DNA of 43,214 bases, taken from Novosphingobium mangrovisedimenti (GTDB lineage Bacteria; Pseudomonadota; Alphaproteobacteria; Sphingomonadales; Sphingomonadaceae). Below, piece after piece: positions 25,453-34,396 of the stretch. The notes below the pieces were generated by a model that saw nothing but the letters and a program-made list of their open reading frames with translations, searched no databases and had not been told where the DNA came from. The stretch spans positions 1-43,214 of the forward strand of contig NZ_JANZXA010000019.1 of NCBI RefSeq assembly GCF_025153475.1, in the 5' to 3' direction. The position numbers and the translations under genes were made by a program. Position 1 is the stretch's first letter. Each line of letters starts with the position of its first letter.

Positions 25453-26454
25453 TTATGTCTTGACCCGACGCGACAGCAGGATTGATGCAACCACCAACAG
25501 CGAACCGATCAGGTGGTATTTTGCGAACCGTTCTCCAAGCAGTGGTACGGCCATCAGAACCCCGAACACTGATGGCAGGTTCATGTAGACCCCCGCGCGG
25601 CCCGAGCCGACCAAGGCGACCGCGCGATTGAACAGCGCGTAGGACAGCAGCGAAGGAAATATCCCGACATAGAGCAGGGATGCGAGCGCTGCGGGTGAAG
25701 CCACGGTCAGGCCAGCCCACCAGAGGTGCCAGGCATAGGGCACACTCAAAGCCGCGATCCCGACCCCGAACAGGACAACCAGCAAACTGAGGTGGTGCAT
25801 CGCCGGTGCGCGGCGCAGGAAGGTAGCATAGGCGGAATAGAGAAAAACCGCAATGATGGCGAGCAGATCGCCTCGGTTCAGCGCATCCCAGCGCAGATAG
25901 TCGGGATGCCCCTTGGTCATGATCCACGCGATTCCGGTGATCGAAAGGAGTGCGCAAACGAGAAGGATCGGGTGCACCCTCTCCCGAAACAGCACAACTG
26001 GCATGAGCAGGGTCATCACCGGCATGGTCGATTGCAACAGAAGATTGTTGGTCGCGGTGGTGAACTGCAAGCTTTGATAGACGAGAAAGGAAAACAGCCC
26101 CACTCCTAAGGCCCCGAGGAGCCCAAGGAACCGCCAGCCGCCGACAATGGCGGACAGGTCGTCGCGGAGGTGTCGCCAAGCGAACGGGAGCACGAAGACC
26201 AGCGCCACCACCCACCGCCAGAACGCCAGCGTCACGGGTGAGAGCAAGTCCTTGGCCGCCCGCCCGACGATCGGATTCAGGGCCCAAAAGAACGAGGCCA
26301 GACACAGCAACAGGGCTGGTGATTGCCAGAGCCTGGACACAAGACCCAGGATGCTGGACGTGTTGCGGTCGGCATCTTGCAACCTAAAATTCTCCCCAGA
26401 AACGCGGCTTGAGAATCGTCCTTGCGCCAACGGTAGGTTTTGCATATGGTGCAT
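25453..26454 (-). CDS. EamA/DMT-family transporter
   Basis: About 333 residues with ten membrane segments in two EamA repeats. The first begins SPALLLCLASFFWALNPIVGRAAKDLLSPVTLAFWRWVVAL; the second starts near LLAIIAVFLYSAYATFLRRAP and includes PSLLSYALFNRAVALVGSGRAGVYMNLPSVFGVLMAVPLLGE. The family exports metabolites such as amino acids or organic acids. Start chosen at ATG 26454 or 26445; the open frame back to 26538 would overlap the oxygenase gene start. It is divergent from the Rieske oxygenase operon and shares its promoter region, so it may move the catabolic substrate or an intermediate. Confidence 0.85.
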   Translation of the reverse strand: MHHMQNLPLAQGRFSSRVSGENFRLQDADRNTSSILGLVSRLWQSPALLLCLASFFWALNPIVGRAAKDLLSPVTLAFWRWVVALVFVLPFAWRHLRDDLSAIVGGWRFLGLLGALGVGLFSFLVYQSLQFTTATNNLLLQSTMPVMTLLMPVVLFRERVHPILLVCALLSITGIAWIMTKGHPDYLRWDALNRGDLLAIIAVFLYSAYATFLRRAPAMHHLSLLVVLFGVGIAALSVPYAWHLWWAGLTVASPAALASLLYVGIFPSLLSYALFNRAVALVGSGRAGVYMNLPSVFGVLMAVPLLGERFAKYHLIGSLLVVASILLSRRVKT

Positions 26455-26519
26455 CGCGTTGCATGTATAGCGCGAATCGACTATGCAGCACTCGGAACAA
26501 AAAGCATGGGAGCGATGCG
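26438..26519. promoter_or_regulatory. Divergent promoter region of the dioxygenase operon
   Basis: Contains TTGCATAT (26440-26447) and GTTGCATGTAT (26458-26468), related to the GTTGCATAT half-site upstream of the IclR gene. An imperfect palindrome, TGCATCGCGTTGCA, spans 26450-26463. A GGGAG site precedes the ATG at 26520. No strong -35/-10 pair could be assigned. Operator function is inference. Confidence 0.4.
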
Positions 26520-27899
26520 ATGAATGGATCGTCGGCACTCGTCGACAACGCCGGTGCGAGCCAGTCTCGCCGGGTGTTCTGGGATCAAGATGTCTATCAG
26601 CTGGAGCTGGAGCGGATATTCTCGCGATGCTGGCTCATGCTCGGACATGATTCGCTAGTTCCCAAACCGGGCGACTTCATTACGACGTACATGGCAGAAG
26701 ACCGTGTCATCTTGTCGCGGCAGCCGGACGGTTCGCTGAAGGCGTTCATCAATTCCTGCACTCACCGCGGCAACCAGATCTGTCATGCCGACAGCGGCAG
26801 CGCCAAGGCGTTCGTGTGCAATTATCATGGTTGGGTTTTCGGTCAGGATGGTTCGCTCGTCGATGTTCCGATGGAAGAGCGGTGCTATCACAGCGATCTC
26901 GACAAATCCAAGCTGGGGCTCGCGCCGATCCGGGTCGAAACTTACAAGGGCTTCATCTTCGGCTGCCATGATCCCGAAGCGCCATCGCTTGAGGACTATC
27001 TGGGGGACTTCTGCTGGTACCTCGATACGATCTGGGACGGTCCGGACGGTGGTCTGGAACTGCTCGGGCCGCCGTTGAAGAGCACCCTCGCCTGCAATTG
27101 GAAAGTCCCGACCGAGAACTTCGTCGGCGATGGGTATCACGTGGGCTGGACGCATGCCGCCGCTCTCCAGATGATCGGGGGCGAGCTGGCTGGCCTGTCG
27201 GGCAATCGCGCCGACATGCCGTTTGACGACCTTGGTCTGCAATTCACCATGCGGCATGGCCACGGGTTTGGCCTGATCGATAACGCGGCGACTGCGATCC
27301 ACGTCAAGCGCGACGGGTACGTCAAATATCTCGAGGAGACGCGGGGCGGAATTCGCGAAAAATTCGGGCCGGAGCGCGAACGGCTCTATGTCGGTCACTG
27401 GAATACGTCGATCTTCCCAAACTGTTCGTTCCTCTACGGAACCAACACCTTCAAGATCTGGCATCCGCGCGGGCCGCATGAAATCGAGGTCTGGACCTAT
27501 ACCATGGTGCCGAAGAATGCCGACACCGAAACAAAGCGGTCGATCCAGCGCGAAGCGATCCGTTCATTCGGAACGGCGGGAACGCTCGAAAGCGACGATG
27601 GCGAAAATATGTCGTCGGCTACCTACATCAACAACGGTATCATCACCCGCAAGGGGCGGATGAATTCGAGCATGGGCAAGGACCGCGAAGGGCCGCACCC
27701 CGTCTATCCAGGAATTGTCGGGGTCAGCTTCATCGGCGAAACCTCGTATCGGGGCTTTTATCGTTTCTGGCAAGAAATGCTCGATGCGCCGGATTGGGCA
27801 GCTATCCGGGCCAATGACGATACCTGGGATGTAATGTGGACCAACCGTAATTTTTGGCCTGATCGTCTGTCGGCGAAGCAAGCCGAGCCGCAAGACTGA
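26520..27899 (+). CDS. Aromatic-ring-hydroxylating dioxygenase, alpha subunit (Rieske non-heme iron)
   Basis: 459 residues from ATG 26520 (MNGSSALVDN), with GGGAG upstream. The N-terminal Rieske [2Fe-2S] domain has C80-x-H82 (SCTHRGNQ) and C100-x2-H103 (CNYHGW). The catalytic domain has N200-F-V-G-D204-x2-H207-x4-H212 and a late ESDDGENM motif whose second Asp (D360) completes the 2-His-1-carboxylate site. By analogy with naphthalene dioxygenase, Phe352 is kept (F350), but the position of Trp358 is Leu (L356). It resembles the toluene/biphenyl/naphthalene group, with a beta subunit gene 25 bases downstream. The family makes cis-dihydrodiols using electrons from a ferredoxin; no ferredoxin or reductase gene is in the window. 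The substrate is unknown. Confidence 0.94.
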   Translation: MNGSSALVDNAGASQSRRVFWDQDVYQLELERIFSRCWLMLGHDSLVPKPGDFITTYMAEDRVILSRQPDGSLKAFINSCTHRGNQICHADSGSAKAFVCNYHGWVFGQDGSLVDVPMEERCYHSDLDKSKLGLAPIRVETYKGFIFGCHDPEAPSLEDYLGDFCWYLDTIWDGPDGGLELLGPPLKSTLACNWKVPTENFVGDGYHVGWTHAAALQMIGGELAGLSGNRADMPFDDLGLQFTMRHGHGFGLIDNAATAIHVKRDGYVKYLEETRGGIREKFGPERERLYVGHWNTSIFPNCSFLYGTNTFKIWHPRGPHEIEVWTYTMVPKNADTETKRSIQREAIRSFGTAGTLESDDGENMSSATYINNGIITRKGRMNSSMGKDREGPHPVYPGIVGVSFIGETSYRGFYRFWQEMLDAPDWAAIRANDDTWDVMWTNRNFWPDRLSAKQAEPQD

Positions 27900-27924
27900 T
27901 CCCGACAGCAATCTGGACCGCAAG

Positions 27925-28449
27925 ATGACCGAAACACGCAAGCCCGTAGGCATGGAACTGCATCATGCCATCGTCAGTCACTATTCCGCCGAGGTGCGGA
28001 TGTTGCAAAACCAGCAATATCGCGAATGGTTCGATACTGTAATCGCCGAAGATATCCATTACTGGATGCCAGTTTACGAACAGCGGTTCGCACGTGACCG
28101 CCGCCCGGATCCAACCCCGGGGGATGCCGCAATCTACAACGATGACTATTCCGAGCTGCAGCAGCGGGTCGACCGGTTGCTGACGGGTCAGGTATGGATG
28201 GAAGATCCGCCATCACGAATCCGCTATTTCGTCACCAATGTCGAAGCATTCGAAATTGCACCGTTTGAATTCGAGGTCTTCTCTAACGTTCTGGTGCACC
28301 GCAATCGCCGACAGAGCGAAGTTTACGTGCACACGCTGGGACGCGAAGACAAGCTGCGGAAAACAGACAGCGGCTTCAAGGTATTCAGCAGAAAGCTGAA
28401 TATCGACGCGCGCGTCGTGCAGGACAAGAATCTCTATTTCTTTGTATAA
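27925..28449 (+). CDS. Aromatic-ring-hydroxylating dioxygenase, beta subunit
   Basis: A 174-residue SnoaL-like protein of the ring_hydroxyl_B family, a normal length. Typical segments are ISHYSAEVRMLQNQQYREWFDTVIAEDIHYWMPVYEQRF near the start, PPSRIRYFVTNVEAFE in the middle, and FKVFSRKLNIDARVVQDKNLYFFV at the end. It forms the structural part of the alpha3-beta3 oxygenase. It follows the alpha gene by 25 bases and precedes the alcohol dehydrogenase gene in the same direction. Confidence 0.94.
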   Translation: MTETRKPVGMELHHAIVSHYSAEVRMLQNQQYREWFDTVIAEDIHYWMPVYEQRFARDRRPDPTPGDAAIYNDDYSELQQRVDRLLTGQVWMEDPPSRIRYFVTNVEAFEIAPFEFEVFSNVLVHRNRRQSEVYVHTLGREDKLRKTDSGFKVFSRKLNIDARVVQDKNLYFFV

Positions 28450-28491
28450 GCAAATTCAATCAAATAGAAATCAGGAAACGGGAGAGCAAAA

Positions 28492-29589
28492 ATGGACGCA
28501 TACGCGGCAATTATCGAGCGTCAGGGTGGCGAATTCGTTCTGGATAACGTCTCCATCGAGGATCCGCGCGACGGCGAAGTGCTGGTCAAGGTTGCCGCAG
28601 CTGGCATATGCCACACCGACCTGACGGTTCGCGATCAATATTATCCGACGCCGCTGCCGGCGGTGCTGGGCCATGAAGGTTCGGGTGTTGTCGAAAAGGT
28701 CGGCCGCGGCGTGACCACTGTCAAGCCAGGCGACAAGGTCGTGCTCTCCTTCAGCTATTGCGGCACCTGTCCATCGTGCCTCAAGGGCCATCAGGCCTAT
28801 TGTCCGAGCCTGTTCCCGCTCAATTTCATGGGCCGCCGCCTGGATGGTTCGACGCCGATCACCCGCAACGGCCAAGAAGTCAACGCCTGCTTCTTCGGTC
28901 AATCCTCGTTCGCGACCTATTCGATCGCGTCGGAAAACAACTGCGTCAAGGTTGCCGACGACGCACAGATCGAACTTTTGGGCCCACTGGGCTGCGGCAT
29001 CCAGACCGGGGCGGGCAGCATCCTCAATGCGCTTTGTCCCGAACCTGGCTCCTCGATCGCGATCTTCGGGGTCGGGTCGGTCGGCCTCAGCGCAGTGATG
29101 GCCGCCAAGGCCTCGGGCTGCCTCAAGATCATCGCGGTTGACCGCAACGCAGGCCGCTTGGAACTGGCGCGTGAACTGGGCGCCACCGATGTGATCGACG
29201 CCAACACGGTCAACGCTCAGGAAGCGATCGTCGCGATGACCGGTGGCGGCGCCGACTATGCCATGGATACCACCGCCATTCCAGCGGTGCTGCGCTCGGC
29301 GGTGGACAGCACGCACAACATGGGTGAAACCGCAGTGGTCGGCGGGGCGAAGCTGGGCACCGAATTTTCGCTAGACATGAACAACATGCTGTTTGGCCGC
29401 AAGTTGCGCGGCGTAGTCGAAGGATCGAGCACCCCGCAGGTCTTCATCCCGCAACTGATTGCGATGCAGAAGGCCGGGCTGTTCCCGTTCGAGAAGCTCT
29501 GCACCTTCTATGATCTCGACCAGATCAACCAGGCCGTCGAGGATACCGAAAAGACCGGCAAGGCGATCAAGGCCATTCTCAAAATGTAG
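28492..29589 (+). CDS. Zinc-dependent alcohol dehydrogenase, XylB (aryl-alcohol) type
   Basis: A 365-residue medium-chain dehydrogenase. Catalytic zinc ligands include C40 (AGICHTD) and H61-E62 (GHEGSG). Structural zinc cysteines are C90, C93, C96 and C104 (CGTCPSCLKGHQAYC). The Rossmann motif is FGVGSVGLSAVMAAK. The sequence is close in style to benzyl-alcohol dehydrogenases such as XylB (ICHTDLTVRDQYYPTPLPAVLGHEGSG). It would interconvert an aromatic or allylic alcohol and aldehyde with NAD. Within the operon it may oxidise a hydroxymethyl group or act on a later intermediate. A GGAAACGGGAG ribosome region precedes the ATG. Confidence 0.92.
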   Translation: MDAYAAIIERQGGEFVLDNVSIEDPRDGEVLVKVAAAGICHTDLTVRDQYYPTPLPAVLGHEGSGVVEKVGRGVTTVKPGDKVVLSFSYCGTCPSCLKGHQAYCPSLFPLNFMGRRLDGSTPITRNGQEVNACFFGQSSFATYSIASENNCVKVADDAQIELLGPLGCGIQTGAGSILNALCPEPGSSIAIFGVGSVGLSAVMAAKASGCLKIIAVDRNAGRLELARELGATDVIDANTVNAQEAIVAMTGGGADYAMDTTAIPAVLRSAVDSTHNMGETAVVGGAKLGTEFSLDMNNMLFGRKLRGVVEGSSTPQVFIPQLIAMQKAGLFPFEKLCTFYDLDQINQAVEDTEKTGKAIKAILKM

Positions 29590-29600
29590 ATCGCTTTTGG

Positions 29601-29628
29601 GGCGGCGCACCAATCGAATTGCGCCGCC
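29601..29628. terminator. GC-rich intercistronic hairpin after the alcohol dehydrogenase gene
   Basis: A perfect 9-bp stem (GGCGGCGCA at 29601-29609, TGCGCCGCC at 29620-29628) with a ten-base loop, 12 bases after the stop codon. No T-tract follows. It may partly terminate transcription or mark an RNA processing site before the dikinase gene. Confidence 0.6.
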
Positions 29629-29661
29629 TTGGACCTGCACTTGGACCTCAGGAATTTAACA

Positions 29662-32328
29662 ATGTCGAGTGTGTTTTCCTTCGGTTCCGGCGTTCTGGTC
29701 GCAGGTCAGATTGGCCTCGACAAGCGCGTCTTGGGCGGGAAAGGGGCCAACCTCGCCGAGATGGCGCGGATCGGGCTGCCCGTCCCGCCTGGATTCACGA
29801 TCTCCGCCGGCGAATGCCTCGCTTATCTTGACCACGGCAGAGCTTCACTTGATCGCATCCGCGATGAGGTTTCGGCTGCTTTGGGGCTGGTCGAACGGGC
29901 GACGGGCAAGACGTTCGGCAATCCTCGCGATCCCCTGCTGGTCTCGGTGCGTTCGGGCGCGCGGGTATCCATGCCGGGGATGATGGACACGATCCTCAAC
30001 CTTGGCATTAATGATGCGACCGTCACCGGCCTGGGCCAGTCCTCCGGGGATGAGCGGTTCGCGCTCGACAGTTATCGCCGCTTCATCCAGATGTATTCCA
30101 GTGTCGTGCTCGAAATCGAGCATGGCGTATTCGAGGCAGCCCTTGACCGCATCAAGGAAGATCGCGGCGTCGATGAGGATATCGATCTTCGAGTGGAGGA
30201 TCTGCGCGGCCTGATCGCGACCTTCAAGGATCTCGTGCTTGCCCATCACGGCGCGGCCTTTCCTCAGGATGTACAGGAACAACTCTGGACGGCAATCGAG
30301 GCGGTGTTCCGCTCATGGGACTCACCGCGAGCCAAGGTCTACCGGCGCCTGAACGATATCCCCGGAGATTGGGGCACGGCGGTTAACGTCCAGGCCATGG
30401 TGTTCGGAAATCTTGGCGAGACCAGCGCTACCGGCGTCGCCTTTACCCGCAACCCTGCAACCGGCGAGAAGGCCTACTACGGCGAATGGCTGGCCAACGC
30501 CCAGGGTGAGGATGTTGTCGCCGGCATCCGCACGCCCCAGTATCTGACCAGGGCTGCCCGCGAAGCCGCAGGTGCGCGGCTTCCCTCAATGCAGGAAGCG
30601 ATGCCGAAGGCCTATGCCCAACTTGCTGAGGTGTTCGAACTGCTGGAGCGCCACTATCGCGACATGCAGGACATCGAATTCACAGTCGAACGCGGCAGGC
30701 TCTACCTCCTTCAGACCCGTTCGGGCAAGCGCACCGCCAAGGCCGCGCTCAAGATTGCCGTCGACATGGTCGAAGAGAGCCTGGTCGACGAAGTGACCGC
30801 GCTGCTCCGCCTCGACCCGGCCTCGCTCGACCAGTTGCTTCACCCCTCGCTCGATCCGAATGCCCCGCGGGTGCTGCTCGGAAAGGGTTTGCCTGCCTCG
30901 CCCGGGGCAGCCTCGGGAGGTGTGGTATTCGATGCGGAAACAGCGGCACGGTGGGCCGAATTGGGAGAGAAGGTCATCCTCGTCAGGCATGAGACGTCGC
31001 CTGACGACATCCATGGCATGCACGTCGCAACCGGCATCCTGACGGCGCGCGGCGGCATGACCAGCCACGCGGCCGTGGTCGCGCGGGGTATGGGCCGGCC
31101 ATGCGTGGCGGGCACCGCCAGTCTCAAGATCGACCCGGTCGCGCGGGTCGCCGAGATCGGCGGCCAGCGGCTCGAAGAGGGCGCATTCATCACGATCGAC
31201 GGTTCGACCGGCGAAGTGTTCCTGGGCGAACTGCCGACGATCCTGCCCAAACTTTCGGGCGATTTCGCAACGGTGATGGCATGGGCTGACAAGCATCGCC
31301 GCCTGAAGATTCGGACCAACGCGGAAACCCCGCTCGATTGCGAAATGGCCCGCCGGTTCGGGGCCGAAGGGGTCGGGCTTTGCCGAACCGAGCACATGTT
31401 CTTCGATGAAAGCCGGATCCTCGCCATGCGGCAGATGATCCTGGCCGACAGCGAAAAGGAACGACGCTCCGCGCTCGACCAGCTATTGCCCGAACAGCGC
31501 GCCGACTTCCGCCGGATCTTTGAGATCATGGAAGGCTTGCCAGTCACCATCCGCCTCCTCGATCCGCCGCTGCACGAGTTTCTGCCGCATACGGATAGCG
31601 AATTCACCGAGCTTTCGCGGGCGATGGGTATTGACGTGGAGCAGGTTCGGCATCGCGCAATCGAATTGGCGGAAACCAACCCCATGCTGGGGCATCGAGG
31701 CTGCCGACTGGGCGTGGTCTATCCCGAAATATACGAAATGCAGGCTCGCGCGATTTTCGAGGCTGCGCTCGAAGTCGCGGGCGAGGCGGGCATGGCGGTC
31801 TGTCCCGAAATCATGATCCCGCTGGTCGGATTGCCGCGTGAACTGGAATCACTGAAGGATACCCTGTACAGGGTCGCTGAAGTCGTGTTCGCCGAAAAAG
31901 GCGAGCGGATCGCCTTTAGCGTTGGCACCATGATCGAGCTGCCGCGGGCAGCCCTGGTTGCCGACGAAATCGCTGCAAGCGGGGAATTCTTCTCGTTCGG
32001 AACCAATGATCTGACCCAGACTACGCTGGGGATCAGCCGCGACGATGCGGCGCGTTTCCTGGGTGCTTATGTGGAAAAAGGCATTATCGCCAAGGACCCG
32101 TTCGTCACCCTCGATATCGAAGGGGTCGGCAAGCTGATCGAAATGGCATCGCGCAAAGGGCGCGAAACCCGGCCCGACCTAAAACTGGGGATCTGCGGCG
32201 AGCACGGCGGCGATCCGGCCACGATCGCTTTCTGTGAGGAGATCGGGTTGGACTATGTCAGCGCATCGCCTTTCCGGGTGCCGATTGCCCGACTGGCTGC
32301 GGCCCAGGCGGCGCTGGCGCCTTCATGA
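29662..32328 (+). CDS. ppdK: Pyruvate, phosphate dikinase
   Basis: 888 residues, full length for the family. The N-terminal ATP-grasp domain has VLGGKGANLAEMARIGLPVPPGFTI, SVRSGARVSMPGMMDT and FTRNPATGE. The central phosphohistidine domain has GGMTSHAAVVARGMGRPCV, with the phosphorylated His at 469. The C-terminal PEP/pyruvate barrel has GAEGVGLCRTEHMFF, SFGTNDLTQTTLGISRDDAARF and GICGEHGGDP. It interconverts pyruvate + ATP + Pi and PEP + AMP + PPi. In a catabolic operon it would turn pyruvate from ring breakdown into PEP for gluconeogenesis, which is an unusual placement. The start is ATG 29662, preceded by GGA; the upstream frame from 29629 has no site. Confidence 0.96.
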   Translation: MSSVFSFGSGVLVAGQIGLDKRVLGGKGANLAEMARIGLPVPPGFTISAGECLAYLDHGRASLDRIRDEVSAALGLVERATGKTFGNPRDPLLVSVRSGARVSMPGMMDTILNLGINDATVTGLGQSSGDERFALDSYRRFIQMYSSVVLEIEHGVFEAALDRIKEDRGVDEDIDLRVEDLRGLIATFKDLVLAHHGAAFPQDVQEQLWTAIEAVFRSWDSPRAKVYRRLNDIPGDWGTAVNVQAMVFGNLGETSATGVAFTRNPATGEKAYYGEWLANAQGEDVVAGIRTPQYLTRAAREAAGARLPSMQEAMPKAYAQLAEVFELLERHYRDMQDIEFTVERGRLYLLQTRSGKRTAKAALKIAVDMVEESLVDEVTALLRLDPASLDQLLHPSLDPNAPRVLLGKGLPASPGAASGGVVFDAETAARWAELGEKVILVRHETSPDDIHGMHVATGILTARGGMTSHAAVVARGMGRPCVAGTASLKIDPVARVAEIGGQRLEEGAFITIDGSTGEVFLGELPTILPKLSGDFATVMAWADKHRRLKIRTNAETPLDCEMARRFGAEGVGLCRTEHMFFDESRILAMRQMILADSEKERRSALDQLLPEQRADFRRIFEIMEGLPVTIRLLDPPLHEFLPHTDSEFTELSRAMGIDVEQVRHRAIELAETNPMLGHRGCRLGVVYPEIYEMQARAIFEAALEVAGEAGMAVCPEIMIPLVGLPRELESLKDTLYRVAEVVFAEKGERIAFSVGTMIELPRAALVADEIAASGEFFSFGTNDLTQTTLGISRDDAARFLGAYVEKGIIAKDPFVTLDIEGVGKLIEMASRKGRETRPDLKLGICGEHGGDPATIAFCEEIGLDYVSASPFRVPIARLAAAQAALAPS

Positions 32329-32366
32329 ACGGCCGATGCAAGCTGAAATTCTGAACCAAATCGAGA

Positions 32367-32380
32367 TGAGGTGCACCTCA
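32367..32380. promoter_or_regulatory. 14-bp perfect palindrome overlapping the ribosome site of the DapA-family gene
   Basis: TGAGGTGCACCTCA is fully self-complementary and contains the GAGGTG ribosome site. It ends one base before the ATG at 32382. It could be an operator or a means of restricting initiation. It may also be chance; no second copy was seen. Confidence 0.4.
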
Positions 32381-32381
32381 A

Positions 32382-33344
32382 ATGGAATATGATCGTAAGG
32401 ACGCCAAGGCCTGGGCAACGAAGACCGTCAGGGGCTTCTATCAGTGTCCGATCACCCCGATGACCGCCGATTACAAGTTCGATGTGGACGGTATCCGCTA
32501 CAACATCGATAAATATGTCGAAATGGGCGTAGATGGCTTGGCCGTCGGCGGGTTCATCGCCGAATGCTGGAACGTCTCAGCGTCAGACTGGTTTCGCTAT
32601 CACGAGATCGTCGCCGAGGCGAATGCCGGGCGGCTCGATCTGTGGACCATCGTGCTCGATCCCAGCGTCTATACCGCGATCGAGAAGATGCAGTTCGTCG
32701 AGAAGCTCGGGTATAACGGGGCTGAGGTGATCAACCCGGTTGTGCAGCTCAAGCGCGACGACGAAATCTATTCCTGGTTCAAGTTCCTGACCGACCACAC
32801 CGATCTGGCCGTCTGCCTCTACCGGACCCCGGTTTCGGGCACCGTGCTGAGCTGGGACCTGATGCGCCGCCTGGCCGATATCGATACCGTGATCGGCGTC
32901 AAACAAGGTGCCATGAGCCGTGCCGAGACAATCAAGATCCGCCAGCTAATGCCCGAAGGCTTCAACACGATGGAGCCATTCGAATACTTCTTCCTCGACG
33001 ATCTGCGTCTTGGCGGCACCGTTTGCTGGGGTGAATTGTCCTACATGCTGTACGGCAAGAAGCGCCATTTCGCCAAGGAATACATCCGCCTGGCGCATGA
33101 AGGAAAATGGGAGGAAGCGCGGGCCGCTTCCGATCAGCTCAGCGAAGTCCGCGAATTCTATCACGACAACTTCCTGTGGGATATCGCCCGCACCGCGACC
33201 TATGCCAGCGCACTTGCCAATGTGAAGGCCTGGTACGAAGCGATTGGCCTCAAGGCTGGCCCGATCCTGCCGCCGGTGGCTGATGTGACGCCGGAAAAGA
33301 AAGAGCAGATCAGGGCCAAGCTGGTCGAACTGGGCATTGCCTGA
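32382..33344 (+). CDS. DapA/N-acetylneuraminate-lyase family aldolase or hydratase-aldolase
   Basis: A 320-residue TIM-barrel enzyme. The Schiff-base lysine is K174 (TVIGVKQGAMSR), and the family tyrosine is Y147 (CLYRTP). The usual GTTGE motif is altered to G57-F-I-A-E61 (VGGFIAECWN), so this is not dihydrodipicolinate synthase. Family members cleave or form C-C bonds with pyruvate, or dehydrate sugar acids. Hydratase-aldolases of aromatic pathways, such as NahE, belong here. A pyruvate-releasing step is the likely role, since pyruvate phosphate dikinase is encoded directly upstream. The exact substrate cannot be read from the sequence. Confidence 0.88.
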   Translation: MEYDRKDAKAWATKTVRGFYQCPITPMTADYKFDVDGIRYNIDKYVEMGVDGLAVGGFIAECWNVSASDWFRYHEIVAEANAGRLDLWTIVLDPSVYTAIEKMQFVEKLGYNGAEVINPVVQLKRDDEIYSWFKFLTDHTDLAVCLYRTPVSGTVLSWDLMRRLADIDTVIGVKQGAMSRAETIKIRQLMPEGFNTMEPFEYFFLDDLRLGGTVCWGELSYMLYGKKRHFAKEYIRLAHEGKWEEARAASDQLSEVREFYHDNFLWDIARTATYASALANVKAWYEAIGLKAGPILPPVADVTPEKKEQIRAKLVELGIA

Positions 33345-33369
33345 ACCGAACCAACGGGAATCCCAAAGC

Positions 33370-34383
33370 ATGTCCAAGCAATTGCATTTCTGTTTCCACG
33401 GCGCCGGCGGGCTAGGCTCGGTCATCGGCGGATTCCTGGCGCGCGGCGGCCACAAGGTCACGCTGATTGCGCGCAAGCCCCATGTCGAGGCGATCCGCCG
33501 GGATGGCCTGAGTATTTCGGGTGTGCGGGCGCAATTCGTCCAGCGCGAAAACCTCTTCGCGGTCGAAACGCCCGAGGAGGTTGAAGGCGACATCGACTAT
33601 TACATCCTGCTGACCAAGGCCAAGGGTACCGATCAGGCGCTGGCCGATGCGCAGGTGTTGGTCGATCGCACCGCTTGCGCGCTGACTTTGCAGAACGGCG
33701 TGGGCAAGGAAGGCAAACTCCAGGCCGCGTTTGGCAAGGACAAGGTGATCGGCGGCTCGATCATGGACGGGGCGACCCTGCTCGAACCGGGCAAGGCGCT
33801 CAATCACATGGCGGTTCCCGTCACCGCCTATTTCGGCGAGCTGGAAGGCGGGGAGAGCGAGCGCACGCGGATCATGGCCGAAGCGCTCGACGCTGCGGGC
33901 ATGGGTTCGCGCTCAACTCCCGATATCGTCCATGTCCATTGGGAAAAAGTGGTTCAGGTCGGTGGAGCATCGTCGTGGAGCGCCAGTACGCTGGGCGCGC
34001 TTCCAAAGCTCGATTTTGTGGATGGTGTGGCGGTTCGCGAAGGCGCCGAACACTATGTCCACGTCGTCAAGGATCTGCTGGCGATCTACAAGGCACTTGG
34101 CTACGAACCGCAGAACTATTTCGCGCCTGTATCCAGATTGGTCGAGATTGACCGTGAAGGCTTTGAAGAGGCAGTGTACGGTGTCATGGCGATGGGCACC
34201 AGATTCAAGCCGGAAAACCGTCCCGTCCGCACCTCGATGCATGACGATCTCGTGGCGGGCCGGCGGATGGAAGTTGACGAGGTCCTGGGGCCGCTCGCGG
34301 CGGCAGCGGAGCAACTGCAGGTTCCTGCGCCAGCCTTTCTCAGCGCCTATCGGGTGCTCAAGACTTTGAACAGCTATCTGTAG
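33370..34383 (+). CDS. PanE/ApbA-family 2-ketoacid reductase (first of two)
   Basis: 337 residues from ATG 33370 (MSKQLHFCFHGAGGLGSVIGG). The N-terminal Rossmann motif is G11-A-G-G-L-G16, followed by a TLIARKPHVEAIRRDGLSI segment. The middle has ILLTKAKGTDQAL and ALTLQNGVGKEGKL, as in ketopantoate reductases. The C-terminal helical domain carries RPVRTSMHDDLVAGRRMEVDEVLGPLAAAAEQL. A real PanE would be biosynthetic; in this operon a reduction or oxidation of a 2-keto/2-hydroxy acid intermediate is more likely. A second, clearly different PanE-like gene is at 36215-37147. It is 25 bases after the DapA-family gene. Confidence 0.88.
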   Translation: MSKQLHFCFHGAGGLGSVIGGFLARGGHKVTLIARKPHVEAIRRDGLSISGVRAQFVQRENLFAVETPEEVEGDIDYYILLTKAKGTDQALADAQVLVDRTACALTLQNGVGKEGKLQAAFGKDKVIGGSIMDGATLLEPGKALNHMAVPVTAYFGELEGGESERTRIMAEALDAAGMGSRSTPDIVHVHWEKVVQVGGASSWSASTLGALPKLDFVDGVAVREGAEHYVHVVKDLLAIYKALGYEPQNYFAPVSRLVEIDREGFEEAVYGVMAMGTRFKPENRPVRTSMHDDLVAGRRMEVDEVLGPLAAAAEQLQVPAPAFLSAYRVLKTLNSYL

Positions 34384-34396
34384 GGAAAGATTGACC

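Noticed and set aside
32382..33344. Dihydrodipicolinate synthase (lysine synthesis) as the function of this gene
   Set aside because: The GTTGE motif is replaced by GFIAE, and the neighbours are catabolic, so another aldolase or lyase activity is more likely.
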